A stretch of 64,000 nt of DNA from Lasioglossum baleicum (lineage: Eukaryota > Arthropoda > Insecta > Hymenoptera > Halictidae): the NCBI RefSeq assembly GCF_051020765.1, contig NC_134933.1, positions 17,581,461-17,645,460 of the forward strand, given 5' to 3'. The position numbers were made by a program, and so were the translations under genes. The notes below the pieces were generated by a model, which did not search any database, was not told the origin of the DNA, and saw nothing but the letters and a program-made list of their open reading frames with translations. Shown here piece by piece: positions 33,061-45,080 of this stretch (position 1 is the stretch's first letter; every line of letters starts with the position of its first letter).

Positions 33061-34700
33061 CTCTGCTCGAATTTAAGTACTGGGTGTCTGGATGGTTCTA
33101 TAGGAAGTAGGGGCTATTTTACGTTCAAAAATAAGTAGAAAATTTTTGTTTGCGAAAAAATCGGCTCGGAATATTCACCTGGTACCTTTACTCGCCTCTC
33201 TCTTTCTTGATCTGCTTTGCGCAACTAATACTATTGCCTTACTTCCATCAGTGCCTATTATTTCGTACTCTTTATATCGCATATTCTGTATCTTCGATAT
33301 TTAATTTGTCATACTTATTAGCAATGTTTACGAATATGAAATAACACTGCCAAATCCGTCAGTCCAGACTTAATGCTAAATCTACCAAAACTTTGAAGAG
33401 TACTAGTGTGTTCAATTTCATACTGTTTTACTATAATATACCATATGCTTGTATAATGAAATTGATTCAATTATTTCTTACACTAATGTCCTGATAATTT
33501 CCATAATTTCAACAGAAGAAATCTGTCATTTAACCGTGGTAGGTTTAATGTAAATACAGGAACATCTTTATTCTACATTTTCGTCTTTTATTGTTTCAAT
33601 TTAAAACTATCACCATTTACCCGACACCTTGTATGTTTGCAAATTTTTATTCGAGGATTTTCATGAAAAATTTTTGATGCGAAAGTTTTTTCTCGTACAA
33701 TGACCTTACAGCGAATAAGTACTTTGGGAAATTTTTCTTGCTATGGAATTATTCTTTTGAGATGTCCGTGTGAGTTTTCGGAAAGTCTCGGATGTTATTG
33801 TAGTGGATGATGGTATTCCCTGTTCCGTGAGAATTTTTTCTCAGGTCCGATCCTTCTCGCGATACGTAACTCGGTCTGTCTCTGGTCTCCGCCGAGCAGA
33901 TCGGTTCAATGGAATGGAACCGGTCTCTGTTTGTTCGTGAACTCGTACCGACAACCGGTATAACTAACCTCCCTTAACAGCCGACGTGTGAGAGCGCAAA
34001 ACCCGAGGAAAAAATCGTATGGGCCACTACCACTCGCCTCCACAGTTTATATTTTTGCACCTACTTCTATGAAATTAACGTTGATCCCCTTATTGGACCT
34101 AATACAAATAGTTGAACATGCCACATGTTATGAAAAACGCGTTGATCTGTTTTCTTTTCCTATCGCAGTAACTGTAGCGTCCTCGTGAATTTACGAAATT
34201 GACCACAGGCTCCGCATTTTCTATTCCATTTATTTCTTTTATTCTCATTGTTATAGTTTTTAGATAAATCAGAAATAGCATAGGCGTTACACGAGGGTCT
34301 ATGCTATTTCAAATGCCATTGAGCGCGGAACGGCCGAGCTGATTTCCTCACGAAAATCCGCTGACATTTTCCAGCCGTACTTAGACCGTAAAGCAATAAA
34401 TTCGATAAGAAGGCACTATGAGATCTTCTAAAAAAACAGACATCACATAAATCAACCGTAGCGTAAACCCAGACTGAAATTAGAGCTGGCGACGAATAAA
34501 CTAATTGTTACTAGCTGCGGACATTGTAGCAGCCACAAAAATGCACGTACAGCACTGCTAATTTGGTACAGATAATTTTTAAACCTTCCTCGAAGAATAT
34601 CTAGATGGAAAGGCCCGTAAAGTTCTCCCGCTCTCTGTAAATTAAAAACAAAATACGCTGCGGTGTGCGAGTCCGCGCGCCACTGACGGCAGGTTAAGAA
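33061..34700. other. Non-coding, mostly AT-rich
   Basis: No repeat family or credible exon recognised. Short frames of 60-66 codons only. Confidence 0.45.
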
Positions 34701-36874
34701 AATATTAAACGGTATATATGGTTTGGGCGTTGCAGTTTCGAAAAGTGGGTTCGCTTGAAAAACACGCGACCGTCAGTGTACAAACAAAATCGTCGTCCCG
34801 ATAATGGGCACGGACACGCAGCGGTTTGCAGCGGGTCCGGGCAGTCACTGTAAAAGGTGAAAGAAAAAGAAGAAAGCGGTGAAAGCTCGCGGAGGCGTTT
34901 GTCGAAAAAACGCCGACGCTTTTAGCACTTTTCACCAAGCGGCTCAAAGCCCCGGGTTGGTTCCTCTCTTTTCTCCGGGGTTTCCATCTCGTTTTGTTTT
35001 CCTATTTCCAGCGACGACTCTTCAAATCGCGACTCGTTTCGGGAACCGTGCGTGAAAAATGTTTTTCGTTCTCTCCGGTCTCGGCCTCTCTTCTCTCCCC
35101 CTTTCGGACATTCTCGAGCTTTGTCCGTGTTGAAATCACGCGACGGGAGAGACGCTCTCCTGTGGAGAAAAATGACCCACGCTCGTTAAACGCTCGCGTT
35201 CACGTTAATAATGATAATGGACTCGCGAGATTAGGAAACCGTGGTTGCCAGGCGAGAAGTGAAAACGCTGGATGATGCCGAAGAAAGAGGTTCCGGAGGA
35301 GGAAAAGCAACGACGAGCCAACCCCTCGCGTGTTGCATAATTAGAGAAAATCTCATTACGCCACCAATTACCAGAGCTTTTGGCTCGCGCGGAAATTAAT
35401 TGACGCGCCGTGAATGCCAGAAAGCTTGTTACGATTCTTCGGGGTGTCTCTGTTCTTTCGCGCGATCCGAAAGACTCAATTTGTACGCGTGTCGGTCGTT
35501 AGCGATCCTTGCAATTAATTGGCGAAAAGTTCATCTGAAACATTGGGTCACAAATAATTCCCCCCCCCCCCATACCAATTTTATCTAGCAATCAAATAAA
35601 CGATTATAAAGGGGGAGGCTTCGTGAAGATTAGCGGATATTTGCGAATTTATTTCGGAGGTAGTGTTGGACCAATATTTCTGAAACATTACAGATATTTT
35701 GTTGCAATATCGAGGAAACTAGACAAATTTTTTTAATCAAAAAGTGCTGTGAAGAACGTTACTGCCACGGTTTTCGTCCTGCCTGTTTATAAAAAAGTTC
35801 TGCAATAGAAAATGAATTATTTAGACAATGTCGGGTACAAGTAGTAAGTTAATGCTGTGCACAGTACATTAAGGAATGTCTATGTACAAGATCAATGGAT
35901 CTAAGATTGTGAACGCTTCTGACGTTTCAATAAAAATATCGTAAAAATGATTACATCTGGAAATCGCTAATTGCCTATTTACATTGTCGCTGGGGCACCC
36001 ACTGGATTGATGGCTGTACCTTTCGAATTTCTTCAGAGGATCCAGGCACAAAAGGCGAGTGTTCAAACGAATCGCGATACCGTCAGCGAACAAAGGTGCT
36101 TCCGCGTCCCGCGAACTCTCGCCACTCGCTTAATGGCTAACTCTATGAATTTATAAGTATTTCTATAATAGTGTGGTGGTCGAGCGGTACGACATCGGCA
36201 CACGACAGATGCACTATTCAAGAGCTGGAGAGACCCCGAGCACCCGAGGCTCTTTACAATAAACAAGAGGCAGCAGAGGTAACGATCCCTTGGGCGCTGG
36301 ACTCTCAAAGGAGCTCGGCCAGATATCGACGCGGCAGCGACGGACCAAACAATGGGAAAAGTACCATTCGAAAGTGCCCGGCGACAAACGGAAATGCGGC
36401 GCTGGGAAAATCCGTCCATATGTATAGTGCGTAATGGCCGGCAATTAGCGTGACGAGCGCGAGTGCTGTGCTACGCGATGAACGAACGTTTACGTGTCCC
36501 GGCGACAGAAGACGTTCCGGATTCCTTTGATCTTCGAATTGCACTCCCAACTGTTTTACCCTGCACCGAGAATTTTATCTCGGCTGCTCAGAATGCACTT
36601 ACGAAAAACGACTTTAGAACGCGCATACCTCTTCTTATCAATCGATCTCCTCACCAGTTTCTTCGAATGCAGGTCACTCGTCTTCTGCTTCATCTTAATC
36701 GCTCCTCAGATCGGAATAATTCAGTCATACGGTAACCGTAACGTCAACTTTTAAAAGGGATTTATAGGACGGCGTATAACTTGTAGAATCGTACCCCGGT
36801 TTTCGATAATGGCTCGGACAACAATCTTGACGAACGAATTCGATTTTCAAACTCAACGTTGAAGGCACGGTGAT
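34701..36874. other. Non-coding; CpG-rich 34.6-35.5 and 36.0-36.7 kb
   Basis: Two CpG-rich blocks are separated by AT-rich DNA. A 12-base C run lies at 35560-35571. Frames of 60-118 codons overlap on both strands at 35870-36550 and none is recognised. AATTAATTG cores occur at about 35395-35400 and 35514-35520. Confidence 0.4.
35560..35571. repeat. Poly(C) run, 12 bases
   Basis: Uninterrupted C12 following an AT-rich word. Length may be unreliable in short-read assemblies. Confidence 0.9.
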
Positions 36875-37070
36875 GAAAATGTAAATACTCAAGCAAAATA
36901 AAATTTGTATACATCAATTGCAATTTACAGGAGCTAAGTAAAAATTTATTTTGCTTATTGATAATTTTGATATCGTGAAAATAGTATATCGACACTGTTG
37001 AACTCTTTCAATCTTTTTATTGTGTTGAATGACACCTATTCATTTTTGTCATAAATGCATAAAATCCCTC
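36875..37070 (+). mobile_element. Family A, near-full copy with decayed ends
   Basis: Left interior AAGCAAAATAAAATTTGTAT, then ATCAATTGCAATTTACAGGAGCTAAGTAAA; right interior ACCTATTCATTTTTGTCATA and AATGCATAAAATCC. The GACTGC and GCAGTC termini are lost (right side reads CCCTCAAG). Length fits a full element. Confidence 0.7.
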
Positions 37071-39425
37071 AAGCAATTTGAAAAAGAAAGTAATTGAACT
37101 GCTTGTGCAGCGAATCGCACAAAGAAACATTGCACAAATGCACGAGTGCTGTCAAAGCACTTATTTGAGAAAGAAATTATAATGATACAGGCAGTGTCTC
37201 TGAGATCGTAAAAGACGTGGCCATCAGCGTTGACGAATTTTGTGCTATCCTAAAAAATGTGAGACGTGCTAATTCAAAATAGATTAACCCCTTACCTCTT
37301 ACAATTTAATTCCAAGATTTCAGATTGAAACGTACTACCTCGTCTCGTGTGACACTCTAAATAGGTATTGATGGAAAATAAAATAATTTATAGTGCTTGA
37401 GAATCAATGTAGTATGGTTACTAAATAGTCTATCATAGAAAATTAAAAGTAATCATATCTGACGTGACTCTGAGACGTCATTTTAAGACAAGGGGTGCGA
37501 GCTGCGAGCAAGAAATTGATTAAACGAGAACGGTTACAGTGGCGTAAAAACATATTAATAATGTTTGAATACAATGTCATTCGACTGAATCTGAATCTTT
37601 TTGCCAGGGGTTGTAGTTTAGCTATCCTTCCGTCAGTCCGTTTGATCGGAGATCGAACCTCTGACCATCCGTTCGCCTAACCCGATGAGTATCCCGTCGG
37701 AAGTTCGGAATAATTGGATCGGTGCAATTAGGGAATGCATCCTTTCCCGCGGAGTCTTTCTACAGTTTTTCTGGAGGCCGCTGCCCGTTCTTTGTTCCAT
37801 TGGTCGAAGCCAAGGGACACTTCTGCCTCCCCCTAATGGAATCGGATGGTTCTTGTTCCGAATGTGCTGGCTCAGCAATGTCAATAAAATTTAACAAGCT
37901 TCCCATTTACCATTTGCGGAATCTTCAGCGCGCACGGTTCGCGTTTTCTTTACTCCGCTCCTTCCTCTCCGCTCAAAGGATAATCACTTTTATTGTCCCG
38001 CGTGTTCGTCCCCCGCCCTTCGCCCCTTTCGCGTTACCGGCTACTTCCTGTTTTCGCTCGTTTCTTTCCAGTGTTATCTGGCATCGTGAACGATGACACT
38101 GTTATACCAGAAATTCCTCGCCGGATATTATCACCGAGCGAAAACCGAGAAAGAGAAGGACGAAGAGAGCCAGCCTTGACTCGCATTAAATGATGTTTCC
38201 GTCAAACGCGACGGCGTTCCTCGTTATTTCGCAAACACGACGACCGGAACCGCGTAGCGAGCATCTCGCGCGCGTTCGCCATTTTTTTTTTCAGTAAATA
38301 ATTTCGCCGGAAATTTCGTATAGCCGCGTATCACTTCGCGTAACGCGACCAAGTACGCAGCTGTACGCTGCCGGAGGTAATTAATCTACTTGTTTTTAGT
38401 GAGCTACGAGGCAATTATCGTCGCGATCGCGAGCAACCCGTTTCTAGCTTTATGGGAAACAGCGGCGATCAACAGGAAAACCTTGAGGAAACAGTTTCAG
38501 TTAATTAGCATTCGAAACGGACGCGCCGCGCCGGCTCTTTGTAACTTGTACATTTTTCATTATGTATTTTCTTTTTATCGTTTCTGCGTATATCACGTTT
38601 CGGCTTCTTCGCTTCGGTCGGTCGCGGATTACAGATAGACGAGCGTACACGTGATCATGTTCTGTTTCTGCGCAGTTTTTTGGCTTTGTTGTGGATCCTT
38701 ATCGTTTATCTGAGGTTACCGAATACCAACAGGATGCAGAAAATGTTTTATTAAATTACCACGATCTCGAATATACCTGTTTCCGCTTTGCACCGAGCCT
38801 TCTTGTTAGTCGCGCGTCACGAGACGCTCTACGTTCATTTTGAACATTTTTTGTTTCGCATTCACTCGTTGAATACAATGCCAGGTTTTTCATACTGTTT
38901 GTTCATTCGACGTAGCGTGCACGATATATTCTTGTTTTTATTCCCAGTCTTCTTATTGTTCATTGGATATTATGCGAGTCTTGCGATTCATTCGAGGATA
39001 CAATCATTGTTGATGTTGGCATGCGTGATTAATACAAAACTGAATTGATTTGTCAATTTCATTAAAATCTGAGTTCCCCGAGTGCCGAAGAAACTGGTTT
39101 CACGTACGGATCCGCGGATCGGCGAACATGATCGCTTTTTTGCGTTTCTTTCGTCGCGAGAGGAGCGAAACTCGTACCGAGCATGCCGGTGGTACACGTG
39201 TAAACACGCGCGTCCAACATGACGCGTCGGCGCCTATGAGATCGCCCCAAACAATGGCAAACAGCCATGCTCGTCCTCCACGACTCCCTTAAGTCGGACG
39301 AAACAATAGAAAAATCTCAATTATCGAACATCCGCGAGAATCACGGAGTCCTTTCGAATAGACTTCAAGATCTTTCTAAAATTAATTTATTTAACTTTCT
39401 TTTTAATTTATTTAAATTTATTTAA
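37071..39425. other. Non-coding; CpG-rich 37.9-38.6 and 39.0-39.3 kb
   Basis: TTAACCCCTTACCTCTTACA at 37285 resembles the TTAACCCCTTACCGTACC end at 14753 and may be a third, isolated TTAA end. Otherwise no repeat was recognised. Frames to 124 codons (37722-38096) overlap others and lack known domains. Confidence 0.4.
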
Positions 39426-39822
39426 CTTAAATTAAGAGTGCAGGTAGGATAGTGTTTACGATTGAGGAGCAGTTCAAACAGGTATCCTCATTCCAAGGTA
39501 TGCTAGAATCGTTAAAGAAGCGTTGGAAAAATATACACCGTTGTATTTATATGGCTTCAGTCTTAATTGTATCGTTCGTTGCCATTCTTATTCGATGTCT
39601 GAAATCGCCAAAACAATCGGTAAGCGGTATTTTAAGATTCGATAGGGTTCCTTCTGTAGCTTCTTTAGTTAACGAGTCAGCCTTTTCATTTCCTGTTAAG
39701 CCAATATGCGCTGGGATCCAAATAAATAAAATGATTAACACGTTGATTGCCGCGTTACCCATATTTGTTGCAGGTAATATCGCCATGTGCTTAAGAATAT
39801 AATAATTCAATAACTTGATCAC
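39425..39822 (-). pseudogene. Jockey-like non-LTR retrotransposon, RNase H domain relic
   Basis: A 91-codon minus-strand frame (39547-39822) contains IWIPAHIGLTGNEKADSLTK (about residues 34-53). This is the C-terminal signature of the RNase H domain that follows reverse transcriptase in jockey/I-type non-LTR elements (WIPxHxGxxGNExAD), with the last catalytic Asp in NEKAD kept. The upstream catalytic part is not visible: residues 1-30 do not resemble the domain, so the copy is 5'-truncated or broken. After the stop the same frame stays open about 38 more codons (FQRFFNDSSIPWNEDTC...). Not a functional gene. The element would normally supply an RNA-copying enzyme for its own integration. Confidence 0.8.
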
Positions 39823-41246
39823 TGTAGGTACGAATTGTAATCAACATATTTTGCCAACAAATTGCAAGTTTCTCGATTGTATTACGAGTAATAGAATTTT
39901 TTATCCATTTTTAAACTTTGTTTGCCATCGACGAACAGTAAAACTTGCCCAGGTTTTGCAGCAAGGTCTCGGCGTCCTATTGTCCACAGATAGGGTAGGA
40001 TTTTCTAAGAAGTAGCTCGATTCGCAGTAACGTTTCGAACACCGTGTATATGAATTGGAATGGTTAGTGGCAAGTGAACCGCCACCGCGGAAGTGCAATT
40101 TTCAGCGTTGACGAGGCGAAAGAATTATTAGTTGATCGGAATAGACACATTAATCATTCCCATTTCTGAAAGAAACCAATCAGCGGTACTTGTTGCGCGT
40201 GGTTTCAATTAAACATGGTAAATTGCGGCGTGTTTCATTTACAATTAACCGTGCTTCTTAAGGTCGGCCTAAGCCGGTAACTGAGTTACACATACGCAAT
40301 CAACGTTCATAATCACGGCGCGGAGTACGGAGTCCCCCGTATCCCGTTAATGAGCTTTACGTACTGTTACTTCATCAACTTCTCATCGTAATTGTAAATG
40401 GGCCCTTAATTTCCTCGGACCCCGGCATCTCGGGCTCTTCCCCGCTCCACCTCTCTTACCGCTTCTCTCTCTCTCTCTCTCTCTTTTTATTTCTTTCTCC
40501 CTTTCTCGGCTAACAAGAATTTCTTAGCGGGAACACGTGTATTATCCTGCCACAGTTGTTTTCCACAGGAATACCGAGGCTCCGCAGGCTAATGCGTTGT
40601 CTCGGAACACATTAGGTTATTCACCGATAATAACGTTTCGCCCCATAAGTCCAGGATTATTACACTAATCGATGCACGCTTAATCTCTATTATCTTTCAC
40701 TCCTCGCGCTCTCGCAATCATTCTCGCGGCCCTCGCTGTCCGTAGTCCTTCTCCACTGATTTCTTCATCAATTTCTCTGGCCTAGGTGCTTGTTGCTATC
40801 GATCGTAACTTCGAAACACAGCACGATACCACGATAATCAACGGTTTTTCCTATTCAACGACAAACAACGAAGATACTCCAAGTGTTTGTGCAGAACAGT
40901 TGGCTTATACTGTACATCCCACGTGTAACTGCAAGCATTATCTAACATTTATCGATTTTGTTGCCGAGTTTGGAAGCTTCACTCTTTGCGAACATTTTAG
41001 AAATCATTTCATACAAATATTCGCATAATTACAGAAGTTATAGAAGTGACGAAGCTGACAAATTATACATAGATCGCAACTCTCGAACGGATAAGTGTTA
41101 GGTTGCAAATACGTTCGATTTCAAGTATAAATTTGTTCTTTGTATTGAAATTTGTAGACATTTAAAACATTTTTTTGCCTCATTATCGGAACTGCCCGAA
41201 AAATAATGTTCAGTTTTGATATAAACAGTAATCCATAATGGTATTC
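39823..41246. other. Non-coding; CT microsatellite at 40.46 kb
   Basis: A (CT)n run covers 40462-40485 in a GC-balanced block (40240-40780) with several TTAAT/AATTA cores. An 80-codon frame at 40786-41028 is not recognised. AT-rich from 40790 on. Confidence 0.45.
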
Positions 41247-41375
41247 GTAATTGTTTTTGAAGGTGATGGACATTTAGATAGCAATATACAGATACTGGAC
41301 ACTTTAAACAGTAATAATTTCTGAAGAAAGACGTGGGGGAATTGATTCTTGCGGGATCATACATGGAAAAGTATT
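41247..41375 (-). repeat. Dispersed repeat H, module 1 (copy at 62460)
   Basis: On the minus strand this reads ATACTTTTCCATGTATGATC, CCGCAAGAATCAATTCCC, AATTATTACTGTTTAAAGTG and TCCATCACCTTCAAAAACAA. It matches 62460-62610 on the plus strand. The overlapping peptides share FRNYYCLKC and HHLQK, so this could be decayed transposon coding sequence, but no domain is identifiable. Confidence 0.8.
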
Positions 41376-41399
41376 TGAAGAAATGATCGACGCAACGCG

Positions 41400-41810
41400 A
41401 CGATCGATCTAACCTAATCGCAAGAGTTGGGCATTAATCAATTAAAATTTTAACCAAGATTGATTGATTAATGTGTACGATTAAGAAGGGCAATCATTGA
41501 AAAATGGACGATTGATGAAGTTGATCGTCAATCGTCGATTAAAAACAGAAATCGTCGAAAAATTGGAGACTGATTTAATCAATTGTTGAAGTTAATCGCC
41601 ACACGGTCTATCCATAAATTGTAATAAAAAGGGAGAGAGAGACAGAGAGCAGAGATGGATAATTGACAGAAATATATCTCAATGAAAAAAATTCAGTATG
41701 CATACTGAAATTTCAGCAGTTAATCATTAATCAATTATCCGATTGACGATTACAATTGAAAAGAATGTAATCGTTAACCGTAATTAACGACTAAAGTAGG
41801 AGTTTAATTT
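41400..41810. repeat. Degenerate ATTAATCGATTG-type motif cluster
   Basis: Roughly 400 bp built from drifting copies of words such as GATTGATTAAT, AATCGTCGATTAA, ATCGTCAATCGTC, AATCAATTGTTGAAGTTAAT and AATCGTTAACCGTAATTAAC, on both strands. No fixed period is evident. It looks like an old satellite-like or slippage-derived patch, and would also read as a dense homeodomain/GATA-type site cluster. Confidence 0.5.
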
Positions 41811-42650
41811 TTAATTGCGATTGAAGTAGAATTTTTTTGTTTTTCCATTGGCGTTCTATTAAGTGCTGGCTTTGTTTCTTACGGTATCGATAAGCAGTGC
41901 ATCCCCAGTGCATTTCTGCTGGATACCGAGCACGTCGGTACTCTCGGGTACTCATCGGCACGTACGTGAGCGTATGTTGGCACGTACGTGCCGTTAAGAA
42001 ACTTCCTTTCCCGGATTGCCGGGCCGTTGTCACGTGCGAACCATCCGGTCAACATTGTTACATTCTCGTCGCATTCTTTCGCCGAATCCGCGGGCTCCTC
42101 GAACGCTTCGACGAACCGCGTATTCCTCGGCCACGAGGGAAAGAGAGAAATCGGTACGTGTTCCTGATTTTATCGAGCAACCGCCGCGTACCGCCGAAAA
42201 AAGGATTCGATGTAGAAGAATCCCGCGCTCAACCAAACAGATAGCAAACCCCGGCCAGATGTTTCTAATCGGTTTTGCGCTCTATGTACCTAAAACCACG
42301 CGAAATATTCCGCGCTATCGCGAACCGCGATCGGGGAAAACCGATCTCGGCGAATACCGACGCGGCGGTGTGTTTGATAAGCCGCTATCGAATGCACCTG
42401 GTGCTTTGTGTTCTTGCAAGAGAGATTTCATTGTTTCTTCGAACAATATCTTCCTTAACAGGATACCGCACTATTGGCTCCTTTTGGGCACGGTTGCTTT
42501 CATACCGTTTGATGAACGCACATTTTTACAGTTAATTGTAGGCTCATATACAATATCATTTCAGATAAGGGCGTTGTCGATGTTGAAAATTGGCGTCGGG
42601 GTGCAGCAATGAATATACTTGAAGTCTTGCTAGTTTACTTATAAAAATAC
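41811..42650. other. Non-coding, CpG-rich 41.9-42.5 kb
   Basis: A 198-codon frame (42016-42612) and a 115-codon frame overlap each other and minus-strand frames of 68 and 80 codons; none is recognisable. GGCACGTACGTGAG... and GGCACGTACGTGCC at about 41958-41993 form a repeated CACGTACGTG palindrome. Confidence 0.4.
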
Positions 42651-42920
42651 TTAGTAATTGAATTAATTGAAAGGTTTGAATTGTGTAATTCGGTTCAATT
42701 ACAATGTACATAATTCAATTAGCACAACTCTGATTACAACAAAGTTTGGGAGCTACATTTAATAGAATTAGTAAACAAAATTGTTTCAAATAAGTAGCAG
42801 TCAAGAAACTGACCTTCGAAGTAAACAAAACACTTCAAAACATTTCAAATAAAACACCTAAAATAGTAGCGAGTTGTTGCCAACAAAATTGAATAATAAT
42901 TCGGGGTACAAAGGGTGAAA
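42651..42920. mobile_element. Degraded repeat sharing 24.6 kb segment
   Basis: GTTTGGGAGCTACATTTAAT and TAGTAAACAAAATTGTTTCA match the TTAA-ended fragment at 24605-24660. The right edge (GGGTACAAAGGGTG) could be a decayed AAAGGGTTAA terminus. Too decayed for firm boundaries. Confidence 0.4.
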
Positions 42921-43952
42921 TATTAATGAATCAAATGATACAACAATTCTCAATTTCTTAAAACTGTATTTCTGTCCCAGTTTTCGTATCTGTCGACGAC
43001 TGCGCCTCGTGTCGCACGTCGCGTCGTTCCGCTCGATCGGTTTCGCGAATTGCCGGTCGCAAATAATTCGCCGAGCCACCTGCGGCCCAACAGCCCCTGC
43101 GTTGACGCGCTAGGTGCGGTGCTCGAATAATTACGAACGGTGCAATATCTCGAATCGCGTTCCACGATCGCTTGTCGAGTTAACGGAGAAACGAGCCGCT
43201 AACAGCTACGGGCCCGACTAATACGGTCGACTGGCGAAGTTAAAAGCTTCATTTAGTTCGCGTTTTGCAGAAAGAGTATCCAATTTCGATCCGGGCGGAA
43301 TTTCTCGTCGTAAAAATTCCGCGGGAGCTCGTTACGCCCGGCGGATTGACCATTACGCGTCGCAAAACGGAGAAAAAGTGGATCGTCGCCTCATAATAAA
43401 CGTGTAATCGTAAATCAGTAATTTGGCCGGGCCCGTGGTGAAAGAAAGGAGAGAAAGACTAAAAGAGACGGAGGGGCGGAGGGGAAGACTGACCCAGCCG
43501 AGTCATTAATCTACGGCGCGCTGATTAAACAAATTGCTGGAGCGCGAGGCGTCGATGATCGGCCACCTCTAGTTGCAAGGTGTTCCGCAGCGTAATTCGC
43601 GAGGCTTGATCGATCGGTTAGTGGCCGATTAAAAAAGGGAGCTGCGTCATCGAGATAAGTGGAGCTACCTTATAATGAGAGGGCGCACTTTCGACGTCGA
43701 TAGGTGCCGTACGTGTTCCTCCGGGAACGTATCGGAACCGTTTCGAAACCTTTCGAGTACCCGTGCACCGCGGCCGAACTCGGCCTGGCCGGCAACGTGC
43801 AATTTCACGACACCCCTGGCTAATTAATTGCACCTTTTTCTTGCCGCTAAACTGCCCGCTCGCTTCGCTCTAACACGCCTCGCTGATTGGGAAAAGTCTT
43901 CGTGTAACACGGAACAGAGTAGACGAAAAGTACAGTAATGTCCTGATATATG
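42921..43952. promoter_or_regulatory. CpG-rich island with AATTA cores (candidate enhancer)
   Basis: About 42970-43880 is CpG-dense and includes GGTTTCGCGAATTGCCGG, several ATTAAT/AATTAATTG cores and a purine patch at 43440-43490. Frames on the minus strand (71-75 codons) are unrecognised. Confidence 0.3.
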
Positions 43953-44050
43953 TATAGTGGCTCGCAGTAATATTCGGACACTTTTGACCCTAAACCTATG
44001 AAAACTAGAATTTTGTATTATGTACAATGGGGTCCTCTTAAATGTAGCCA
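43953..44050 (+). mobile_element. Tc1-like end (AGTGGCTCG...), isolated
   Basis: TATAGTGGCTCGCAGTAATA then TTCGGACACTTTTGACC is like other TA-cAGTGGnTC...AAgTATTCG ends in this window (54137, 52086, 60274). Right boundary not seen, so the end coordinate is nominal. Confidence 0.45.
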
Positions 44051-44275
44051 TCTAAATATGCTCTTCAGTTGTCATGGATGAATACGCCATAGAGAACATT
44101 TTTATCCCAAGATCATTTTACGACCTTTTTCAGTATACACCGAATGAACAAATTATTGGAGACACCTCACATAAATTGAGAAACTTGAACTTTTCTGGAG
44201 AAGTCAGAAGGATTAGCTTACTAGCTGACGGGGAAAAGAAATTTTAGGAAAATATTAGAATAAGATGAATTCACT

Positions 44276-44499
44276 TACACTACTGTGCAAAGGAAGAAGC
44301 ACCCGGCCATATTTAATAGAAAAGCGTGAAAAATCAAATAAGAACACAGTGAGTTTTGAAAGAGGATTCCGCTGTTTAATTGAATAGTTCTGAGAATATA
44401 TGTGTTATTGCGGATTGTCTAATACTTTAAGTGCAATAAATCAATCATTGTATATCTTATAATTATACTGGGTGCTTCGTTCTTTTGCACAGTAGTGTA
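44276..44499 (+). mobile_element. Family B miniature element, complete (224 bp)
   Basis: Left end TACACTACTGTGCAAAGGAA(GAAGCACCC) and right end GGGTGCTTCGTTCTTTTGCA(CAGTAGTGTA) are inverted repeats of about 28-30 bp with TA at both flanks, typical of Tc1/mariner-type elements. The interior matches the partial copy at 18603-18735. No transposase frame. Confidence 0.9.
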
Positions 44500-44945
44500 T
44501 ATCGGCAGCAGCGTATATCGATGAGACAATACCACTTCAACGACAAAATTTGTTTCCTTCCAACGAAGTCTATGTTTTGCACCAGTCTGAACCCACTTGA
44601 AAGACTTTTCTTTTTCTTCGTTTTAACTGAAAGCATCGCTGTTATTAATATACGCTAACTGGCATTGTCAAAGCATCAATTACATTAGCTATCTTGCTCT
44701 CCGGCTCGTTCGCGAATGAACTCGTTAACGAGCAAGCCGAGTCATGACTCGTGCAGCAGCAGCAAGCATCAGCCAGGCGAACCTGCATTTATTAGGTTTC
44801 TCATGTTTTCTGCATCAGAGTTTCTTGTAACCGGCAACACGCGACTGATTTCCTTGCTTTACGATATCACACAGAGCGATTTAATAGCTGCGCGAAGCTC
44901 TAGCTATCGAACCACTAATAAAATAGCGAAACTCTTCAGCTTCGG
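44500..44945. other. Non-coding, no feature recognised
   Basis: Short block between repeats. A 94-codon frame (44716-45000) overlaps the start of the next repeat and has no known motif. Confidence 0.4.
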
Positions 44946-45080
44946 CTCGTTGACAAGTTTACTATCCATTATTGATTACGGTGAACGATTCCTATGGTAG
45001 CGAGCTGTTTCTAGCAACTGGGTGTAATTATGTGATAGCGACACGTGTTTGTAGTCGAGTCGTACCAATGTATCTTTGAA
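44946..45080 (+). repeat. Dispersed pair M, copy 1 (copy 2 at 48867)
   Basis: AAGTTTACTATCCATTATTG, ATTACGGTGAACGATTCCTA, and GACACGTGTTTGTAGTCGAG align with 48867-49004, same strand, 3.9 kb apart. About 130 bp, with substitutions and small indels. No terminal inverted repeats were seen, so it may be a segmental duplication. Confidence 0.75.

Noticed and set aside
36172..36245. GGTGGTCGAGCGGTACGACA, resembling the D-arm of a Leu/Ser tRNA
   Set aside because: No GGTTCGAnTCC T-arm and no acceptor pairing within tRNA length.
44716..45000. 94-codon plus-strand frame
   Set aside because: Runs into dispersed repeat M; the second copy of that repeat does not preserve the peptide.
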